Shown in pieces: positions 56,923-64,000 of a stretch of DNA of 64,000 nt (position 1 is the first letter of the stretch; each line of letters starts with the position of its first letter). The notes below the pieces were generated by a model, which was given only the letters and a program-made list of their open reading frames with translations, ran no database searches and was not told the origin of the DNA. The position numbers and the translations under genes are program-made. The stretch is taken from NCBI GenBank assembly GCA_933207985.1, contig OW240921.1:24264735-24328734 (forward strand), read 5' to 3'. The stretch is from Pelobates cultripes. Taxonomy: Eukaryota; Chordata; Amphibia; Anura; Pelobatidae.

Positions 56923-56960
56923 CTATGTAGTGTGTGTTATATAACACACACTACATAGCA
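56818..56960. repeat. TA/GT microsatellite with two perfect palindromes
   Basis: A TA run (56818-56856), then TACACACACCGGTGTGTGTA (20-bp palindrome), a GT run, and 56921-56960, whose left arm TGCTATGTAGTGTGTGTTAT is followed without spacer by its exact reverse complement. Confidence 0.9.
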
Positions 56961-57222
56961 CAATGACTTATGGGGCTGCCATAGATTTTTTTTCCAGGGC
57001 TGCTTCGTGTCTCCAGTCCAGCCCTAAATGCTTCTCATAGGGAACATTGAATTCCATGTTTCTATGAAAAGCGCTGGATTGGACGGAAATCATTATTACG
57101 CCTGACTTCACCGGAGACAGATCGGTTGCACTGAGAAGATTGTGTCTGTGCTAGACTTTTTAGTTTGTTTGTTTTTTGTTTTTAAACCAGAGGGTCTTGG
57201 TAGTCTAAACACTAGTAGAAAT

Positions 57223-57270
57223 ACTCTAACATTACAAATAAATATATTATTTTTTATATAATGTTAGAGT
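57223..57270. repeat. Short inverted repeat
   Basis: Arms ACTCTAACATTA (57223-57234) and its complement (57259-57270) around a 24-bp AT loop. Confidence 0.7.
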
Positions 57271-57369
57271 GTTCTTTCAAGGGATGCATGGCTATTTGAA
57301 AAATGATGTAAAATGAGCAGGACATTCAATACTGGGATAGAGTCTCAAACAGTCCCCCCTCCCTGTCAC

Positions 57370-57800
57370 GCCTCCTCCACGGTTAAAACCCCTTCAGTCG
57401 TTTACCTGAAACCAGCGATGGGTCAGGCTCCGTCTACGCTCCTCCCCCACCAACGTCAGCTGGCGGGGGAGACCTAATGCGCATGCGCGGCAATGGCCGC
57501 ACTCGCATTAGGATTTCCCCATAGGAAAGTATTAATCAATGCTTTCCTATTTGGATTCTGGTGACGCTGGAAGAACTCACAGTGTCATTTAGATGACCAA
57601 AAGTCGTCTAAGCACCCGGAAGTCCCTCTTGTGGCTGTCTGGTAGACAACCACTACAGAAGAAGTTAACCCTGCAAGGTAATTATAGCAGTTTCTCAGAA
57701 ACTGCAATAATTACCACTGTAGGGTTAAGGGACCTGGGACACTGCACCCAGACCACTTCAATGAGCTGAAGTGGTCTGGGTGCCTATAGTGTCCCTTTAA
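57370..57800 (-). mobile_element. TTAA-family multi-hairpin MITE
   Basis: The right end is CTATAGTGTCCCTTTAA (57784-57800). Internal order is a CGCATGCGCGGC segment, CATAGGAAAG...CTTTCCTAT, CAGTTTCTCAGAAACTG and CACCCAGACCACTT...AAGTGGTCTGGGTG. The left TTAA end is not clear; the start is approximate. Confidence 0.6.
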
Positions 57801-58650
57801 GGATTGTGACCCTTAATGGGTTATGATGAATAGGGTCCTTAAGATCTCCTTCCTTTCCATCTTTTGTCCTCTGTGTCCCTAATATGACATTTAATATTCC
57901 TAATAAACTGTCATTTTATGTCTTTCTGGAGCAGTCATATTCAGTGTGAATTAATGTGAGGAATGCCATTAACATTTAATTGAATCCTCTCTGACAGTGA
58001 ATGCAGAAAGCTAGCGCTCTGGAGTCATTATATTGCTTATCTGCCCAGCAGGACTGCTACATGGGACTGCTATAATTAATGCTTATTAATTTTGGCTGAA
58101 ATGACGATTCTATATTTACAAACAAGTGGAAGACACCTACGTTGTACATTCTGTTAGCGGGCAGCCCGTCCTCTCATGATGCTCTTCACAAGCAAGCTAC
58201 TTATGTCCGATGATACTCATAGGGTTATTCAAGAAAGTCAGAATTGTCTGGAATTCAAATTGAATTTAAAACTTAAGGCCAATGAATTTTAAATTCATTT
58301 TGAATTCACTGTGAATTCCCAGCAATTCTCACTGGGAATTACCCTGTGAGTGTATGGTGTTTCAGTGATTCTCCTAGTAAACATGCACACACGAAACTGA
58401 CAAGTGCACAAGTATCACACTCACATTCCATAATGTGTCAGAACAGCTTTGGATTTACATCAGACAGGATGCTCGTTACTTTTTATGGGAGTGCTGTTAA
58501 TATCCCAAAGCAGCGGTTAATGGGAGTTGTAAATCAGCTGTCCACGTTTCATTGGAAGCAGTAAAGCATGATCTGAGTGTCACCTAGAAAAACTAACAGG
58601 GTTATTCAATAAAGTGAAAATTCTAGCTGAATTCTAAGTGAATTTCAAAT
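57801..58650. other. Low-repeat interval with candidate conserved non-coding element
   Basis: 58000 is the middle of a segment (57880-58170) with ATTAATGTGAGGAATGCC, AACATTTAATTGAATCC and ATAATTAATGCTTATTAATT, several TAAT cores and no frame. It reads like vertebrate enhancer DNA, but this cannot be shown without comparison. The rest is unremarkable. Confidence 0.3.
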
Positions 58651-59151
58651 TTAAAGGACCACTCTAGGCACCCAGAACACTTCAACTTAATGAAGTGGTC
58701 TGGGTGCCTGGTCCTTCTAGGATTAACCCATTTTTTCATAAACATAGCAGTTTCAGAGAAACTGCTATAATTATGAATGGGTTAAGCCTTCCCCTATTTC
58801 CTCTAGCGGCTGTCTCCTTGACAGCCGCTAGAGACGCTTGCGTGCTTCTCACTGTGATTTTCACAGTGAGAGCACGCCAGTGTCCATAGGAAAGCATTAT
58901 GAATGCTTTCCTATGTGACCGGCTGAATGCGCGCGCAGCTCTTGCTCGCGTGCGCATTCAGCCGACGGGGAGGAACGGAGGAGGATCAGAGGAGGAGAGC
59001 TCTCCGCCCAGTGCTGGAAAAAGGTAAGTTTTAACCCCTTTCCCCCTTCCAGAGCCGGGCGGGAGGGGGTCCCTGAGGGTGGGAGCACCCTCAGGGCACT
59101 TTAGTGCCAGGAAAACGAGTATGTTTTCCTGGCACTATAGTGGTCCTTTAA
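58651..59151. mobile_element. Complete TTAA-flanked MITE made of eight serial hairpins
   Basis: Termini are TTAAAGGACCACTCTAGG and, reversed, TTAAAGGACCACTATAGT. Between them lie hairpins in series: 58667-58708, 58744-58768, 58801-58833, 58848-58870, 58885-58915, 58920-58964, 59071-59096 and 59104-59135. About half of the element is stem. TTAA ends point to a piggyBac-type mechanism; no transposase is present. This is the best reference copy for the fragments elsewhere in the window. Confidence 0.85.
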
Positions 59152-59194
59152 GGACAAAATAGCCAGACTGGAAAAATTGTCTAAGTCAGCTTTA

Positions 59195-59606
59195 GGGAAA
59201 TTATAGTGCCATCAAAACAAACTCTATAGCTTCCCCCTCTGTCAAGGACCACCACCGTGGTCACTGTCACTTACCTGGGTCCAGCGCCGATGTCCCTCGG
59301 TGCTGGCTCAGCTCCGCCCACACTCCAATGGCCGTGCTCGCATTAGGATCTACCCATAAGGAAAGCATTATTCAATGCTTTCCTATAGGGATTCTGACGA
59401 TGTTTAGATTTAGACGACAAAAAGTTGCCTAAGAACCCAGAAGTCCCTCTAGTGGCTGACTGGCAGACAGCCTCTAGAGGAGGACTTAACCCTGCAAGGT
59501 AAATATTGCAGATTATAAAAACTACAATAATTACATGCTCAGGGTTAAGGGTGATGGGAGTTGGCACCCAGACCACTTCAATAGGGTGCCTACGGTGTCC
59601 CTTTAA
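59195..59606 (-). mobile_element. TTAA-family MITE
   Basis: The right end GGTGTCCCTTTAA (59594-59606) and the shared order of CCATAAGGAAAGCATT, CTCTAGTGGCTG, GACAGCCTCTAGAG and CAGACCACTTCA match the copy at 57370-57800. The left end (TTATAGTGCCATC, about 59200) is eroded. Confidence 0.6.
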
Positions 59607-60682
59607 GCTAAATATGGCTGAGACTGTTATATAGTTGCCAACTGTCCTGTTTTAGCTAGGACACTTTTGGGTGTCTTGTCCTGGCAAAAACAGTCATTAA
59701 ATAGTACCGATCCCATTAACCGCTGGGCTGATTTCTGCATAAGATATTAACCATATAGCTTCTGCATAGATGGAAGGGAGCTTGGTAGTAAAGAGATTTC
59801 TCTGTGATGCAATTTGGGTCACATTGCTCTGAGCTGGCCTTACCTCCACCCGCCTCCAAGGTGGCCCAAATTCGCACATACCAAAGCAGGCACATGCATG
59901 ACATGCTGTTATAAGCATGAAAAACATGAATGAAACTACTTGCTTGAGATAATGGTATCTGCAGCTTCTTATATCATGTTTGTGATGTCATTCATGTTTT
60001 ATTTTGTTTTGTTTTGTATCAGTTAAACAATTGCTCACTTTTAATGAATACACCCCTAGTTATCCAATGTTATCACCAATTTCCTCATTATAATGTATGT
60101 TTAGAAGCTCAAACATGTGAAGGAAGGCTCCATGTTTTATACAGTGCCCTGTCTTTCATTGCACACCACTGGCTGAATACACTGGCCCAGCCGCCCATTT
60201 AGTAGCTACAGGGACAAATCAAGGTCATTCACATAAGTAGGCCATGATCGACAACTGGAATTCTGGTCAGGAGAAAAGCAAATGCCACAAAGCAAGTGAC
60301 TTAGTACTTAGTAATCCAAAACGCATTTTTAACACTTTGGGATGTATTCATTAATAAATAATAAAATGCAAGTTTGACCATTTAACTGCCAGTATTGCTC
60401 AAACAGACTATGTGACTTTAAGTAAACGGCAGTTTTCACGTTGGTCATAGGTTCTCAATCAGACGGAGGTCTGAGGTTTGACTGGGTAATTCTAAAACAA
60501 TCAGGTTTTTGGTTTGCAATCACTGCAGTGTACACTTGGCTGTGCTTGGGGAAACATTGGAGTGGGGTTGGGGCTGGAATTTGTGTAAAAATTAACCATG
60601 GGCAGGGAAACCAGTGGTTGACAATGCTCATAATTCTACTGATGGGCTCATAGATTTGATAACAATTCCAGGAACGTTGTAC
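59607..60682. other. Gene-less spacer
   Basis: No supported gene or repeat. Confidence 0.4.
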
Positions 60683-60913
60683 TAAGGCCTCGATTTAATA
60701 TAGTTGGATAATAACAATATAATTTTTTGGACAAACTTTGAAAAAGATTTTATACAACATATTAAAATATCAAAAACATATGTCATATATAAAAAGATAC
60801 ATTTTAATATATATATATATATATATTTCCTAATATTCAATAATTTCAAAAGCTTATCCAAAAATATTAAATCATTTGGAGATTTTCTCCAACAGTATTA
60901 AATCGAGGCCTTA
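60683..60913. mobile_element. TA-flanked inverted-repeat MITE
   Basis: 231 bp. Perfect 18-bp ends TAAGGCCTCGATTTAATA; similarity continues inward with GTTGGA/TCCAAC and a decayed TTTTTGGA/TCCAAAAA pair, so the arms are roughly 80-90 bp. A TA at each edge would fit a Tc1/mariner-type target duplication. The centre is an AT run. Confidence 0.75.
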
Positions 60914-61919
60914 ATCGTTTGTCATAACACCCAGGTTGTGCTAGGTTTACTAACGCTGTGACTTTAGGTTTGTTAAAACATGCACTTTAACCCTTTCCTT
61001 TCCATTTTGATGTGTTCAACTCTGCGGCCTTGAAAGGGTCAAGCTGACCTTGAGATCATGCGCATTCTCCCAGCGGCTGAAAATAGAAAGTTCAATTTAT
61101 ATTCGCTCAGAAAAATAACACGAAGAGAAGACTCAGGGAATGCATTGTGGTCAACCTGACCAAAGCATTGAGCATTTATTTATATAAGGAATGCATCAAT
61201 TTTCTGTCTTCATCAAACCTGAGTTCTTCAACATTTGCTGCATCTAGGACATTCAATTACATTTGACCCAATAGCATACCATACGTTACTTTCTATACCA
61301 GGGGTAGCTGGCGTTCAGCCTGGGGATACTTTAGAACTCTGTTTCTCATAATGCTCAGCCAGCATTAGGTTCCCTGAGCATCCTGGGAAATATCTATCTA
61401 TTTATGAATTTAAATAGTGCATAAACAGGACAAGCTTATTCACACACATTTGTTTTAAAGAACATATGGACTATATCCTGATCCAGATATGTATATCAAA
61501 TATAGTGTGATATATATTAACTATAGTGTGATATATATTAAATATAGTGTGATTGGTTAAAGTTTTAATTATCTTGCTTATGAACCATGTTAAAAACTCA
61601 CTCTGTTTTTGTTGGATGCCATTCAGGGTCAATTGTTTTGGTTTATTTTCTTTTGGGGTGGGGGTGGTACTAATCTTATTAGACTTTATTTAGGTTTATT
61701 CACAAGACAGGCAATTGTGACAAATTATAATCAAATTTAAAATTAAAAGCGGCGCTGTCTCTTCTTAGATCTGAGATTCTTGTAAAGGACACCCCAGGAA
61801 ATACATCAGCTTGCACTTTTGGGTAAGGGGAGAGAAGGGAAAAGATTTTTACATGAGGTTCTCCTCCAGGCATTTCCATCCATCCAACAGTGGGCTGCAG
61901 TGGTTATGGTGACTAGGTT
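60914..61919. other. Gene-less spacer
   Basis: Contains three direct copies of an ATATAGTGTGATATATATTA-type 24-bp unit (about 61497-61552) and nothing else recognised. Confidence 0.45.
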
Positions 61920-61926
61920 GTTCCTT

Positions 61927-62100
61927 TAAAGGATCACTAATCTCAGTGAAGTATCTGGGTGGGTGCAGAGGTCCGGTCAATAAAATCCTGCAATGTAAAA
62001 TACCGTAGTTTAGAAGAAACCCCAATGTTTACTTTGCGGGGTTAAATCCACCTCTAGTGGCTGTCTTCCTAACACCAACTAGAGCCTTCTTTTCCAGAAC
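61927..62100. repeat. TTAA-family fragment
   Basis: TTTAAAGGATCACTAATCTC and later CCTCTAGTGGCTGTCTTCCT are family segments; the right end is missing. Confidence 0.5.
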
Positions 62101-62976
62101 CCAGCCAAGAGTCTTTGGGCAGCTATAATATCCACATTTTACTGGGAGGCATGTGGATATTACTGTATGAAGGATTTACATGCTGCCAGAGGTAAACAAT
62201 TACATTACTACGGCACAGATACCATAAGAACATCAGAACCAATGAATCGATTCCTTCAGACAGCATGTGAATTCCGCATACTAGGATCAGTGGAGGGCTA
62301 CTGAGGACCGAGCCAGCTTAAAACACCACCATTTGTTTGATCCCTCACATAAAGGAGGAGTATTAGCCTGGGATCTATGTACGCCATGATGAGACTGCGT
62401 ATAATCTGTAATTAGCTGTAATTCTTGCTTAATGGAAGAAAATGTATTTGAAAATTAGCCTGGGGCTAACGTGCTGTTTGTTACATAAATAATGGCTGAA
62501 ACCACCAACCAATGATGTACTTTTATAATCTTTTATTTTAATATTGCCCTCACCTGCCCAAGAAGCAGAATACCAGAAGGGGAATCCAGGAAAGGATCCC
62601 AAATAACAAACTACCATTTTAAACTGGGACAATTCATTTAAAGGGGCTGCAACTTGAGATGACACCTTTGGGTGGGTATACCATGACACTGTAGGTGGCT
62701 TCACAATCTATTGACAAGCATGTTTCCAATGTAATTTAGAACAAGATCAAACTGACTTATTTCTCAAGACTGATATCTAAATACATTTACGGCAGTCAAT
62801 TGTTGGATATAGTGCAGAGTCTTGTCACTTATTTTCTATAAAGAATCCATTTTCTAGCAGATTGACAAGAAATTTTTTTTCTCTCTGGTAACTAAAGCTC
62901 AGCCTGCAGTAGCAGTATGTAAAGGATGCTTCTAGGTTACTTCCTAAAACAATTCAAATTTGGATGCCAATGATAC
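62101..62976. other. Gene-less spacer
   Basis: A short inverted pair, TAATATCCACATTTTAC...ATGTGGATATTA, at about 62128-62162. No gene. Confidence 0.4.
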
Positions 62977-62984
62977 ACTGTACA

Positions 62985-63331
62985 CAGGGCTGGTGCAAGG
63001 ATTTTTGCCGCCTTATGCAAAACAAAATTTGCCCCCCCATTTGTTCCACCTACTCATGCAGACTTACACACAATGACCCACACACATACACAAATGCTCA
63101 CACTCACCCCCCTCCACACACACACTGACCCATACAGACACAGACAGTGACCCACACACATACACAAACACTCACACTGCCCCCCCTCCACACACACACT
63201 GACCCATACAGACACACACAATGACCCACACACATACACAAATGCTCACACTGACCCCCCTCCACACACACACTGACCCATACAGACACAGACAATGACC
63301 CACACACATACACAAACACACTGACCCCCCT

Positions 63332-63371
<40 letters not shown>

Positions 63372-64000
63372 ACCCATACAGACACACACACACACATACA
63401 CAAGCAGCTCACACTGACCCCCCCTCCACACACACTGGCCCATACAGACACACACACTGACCCCCACACATACACATATGCTCACACTGACCCCCCTCCA
63501 CACACACACTGACACACACTGACCCACACACATACACTCACACTGACCCCTCTCCACACAAACACTGACCCATGCAGACACACACACTGACTCATGCAGA
63601 CACACGCTGACCTAAACACACAGATACCTGTACACACAAATAGACCTATACATACACACACACACTGACCCATGCAGACACATGCTGTCCAATACACAGA
63701 CTGATACACACACACAGGCATACACTCATAAAGACACACACACTGACCAAAGCAAACACACTGACCCATGCAGACACTAACCCATGCAGACACACAGATA
63801 CCCATACACACACCTAGTGCAATTTTGGAATCGAAAAGAAAATCCAGGGATTTGGGCACAAAATAAGGACTAATCCTTGTACATAGGGCCACTTGGCAGG
63901 TATCAGTTAGGGATTGTATTATTCAGCACTGTCCATTCCCAGCAGGCTGTGATAATAGATTATAAAGTGACTAGGCCTGTGCCAGGCTGCCCTCTCTGCC
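62985..64000. mobile_element. Start of a hAT-type element with CA array
   Basis: CAGGGCTGGTGCAAGG at 62985 resembles the ends of the other hAT-type elements (CAGGGCTG, CAGGGCCGG). The flank is ACTGTACA, but no second copy of it or matching right end is found before the window stops. The call is therefore tentative. Confidence 0.5.
63050..63830 (+). repeat. CA-rich CACTGACCCATACAGACACA array
   Basis: Units of about 60-65 bp built from CACACACTGACCC, ATACAGACACA and CCCCCCTCCACACA, CA-rich on the plus strand. Gly/Val/Cys-rich frames on the other strand are artefacts. Confidence 0.85.

Larger units (their letters stand above)
52138..57026. mobile_element. 4.9-kb hAT-type element filled by GT-rich arrays
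   Basis: A perfect 8-bp duplication, AATGCTTC (52130-52137 and 57027-57034), flanks CAGGGCCGGACTGGAGATA and, reversed, TAGGGCTGGACTGGAGACA (16 of 19). About 4.4 kb of the interior is GT-rich tandem sequence. The left 200 bp has a GC-rich segment with a CCGGGAAATTTCCCGG palindrome; the right end contains a 40-bp perfect palindrome (56921-56960). No transposase is seen. Long His/Thr/Arg/Gln-rich frames on the minus strand are repeat artefacts. Confidence 0.8.

Noticed and set aside
63054..63892. Gly/Val/Cys-rich frames that look like secreted proteins
   Set aside because: Translations of the CA array; no signal peptide logic and no other coding evidence.

Overview
The window looks like intergenic DNA from a large vertebrate genome, most probably an anuran amphibian. 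That is an inference from the repeat mix: an L1-type LINE, a CR1-type LINE, a DIRS-type tyrosine-recombinase element, a Gmr1-like Ty3/gypsy element whose integrase lies before its reverse transcriptase, many short elements bounded by TTAA, and many hAT-type elements with 8-bp target duplications. I see no convincing host protein-coding exon, tRNA or rRNA gene. All recognisable coding sequence belongs to transposable elements, mostly broken; the exceptions are an intact L1 ORF1 and an intact gag-protease frame.

Layout. 1-1206: L1 ORF2 fragment with a duplicated 3' tail. 1498-2694: compound hAT element. 3184-3634: TTAA element. 4609-13092: a DIRS element with inverted termini, holding a foldback hAT MITE (5265-5605) and a 6.2-kb minus-strand L1 (6817-13001, 13-bp target duplication) inside its right terminal repeat. 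14985-22961: a three-level nest in which a TTAA MITE is split by a minus-strand CR1 LINE (15311-22916), which is split by a Gmr1-like gypsy element (16314-21482, 5-bp duplication GAAGG). 22962-27517 is mostly featureless. 27526-39600 holds four hAT-type elements with tandem-repeat cores, two LTR-like segments in opposite orientation, an L1 ORF1 relic and a tandem duplication. 39900-41880 is a CA-rich minisatellite with higher-order structure. 43256-50150 is comparatively repeat-poor and may contain conserved non-coding elements. 51225-51860 is a minisatellite whose unit carries a 5' splice-site consensus. 52138-57026 is a 4.9-kb hAT-type element filled with GT-rich arrays. 57370-64000 holds further TTAA elements, a TA-flanked inverted-repeat element and the start of another hAT-type element.

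How the parts relate. The insertions can be ordered in time from their nesting (MITE, then CR1, then gypsy; DIRS, then L1). The strongest recurrent theme is that hAT-type elements with good 8-bp duplications repeatedly carry strand-asymmetric tandem arrays, so transposons and satellites here look linked. The gypsy gag has an N-terminal SAP-like segment, a SCAN-like capsid segment, a CCHC knuckle and an aspartic protease in one frame. I did not find evidence for a new host pathway; the notable material is transposon architecture and repeat biology.
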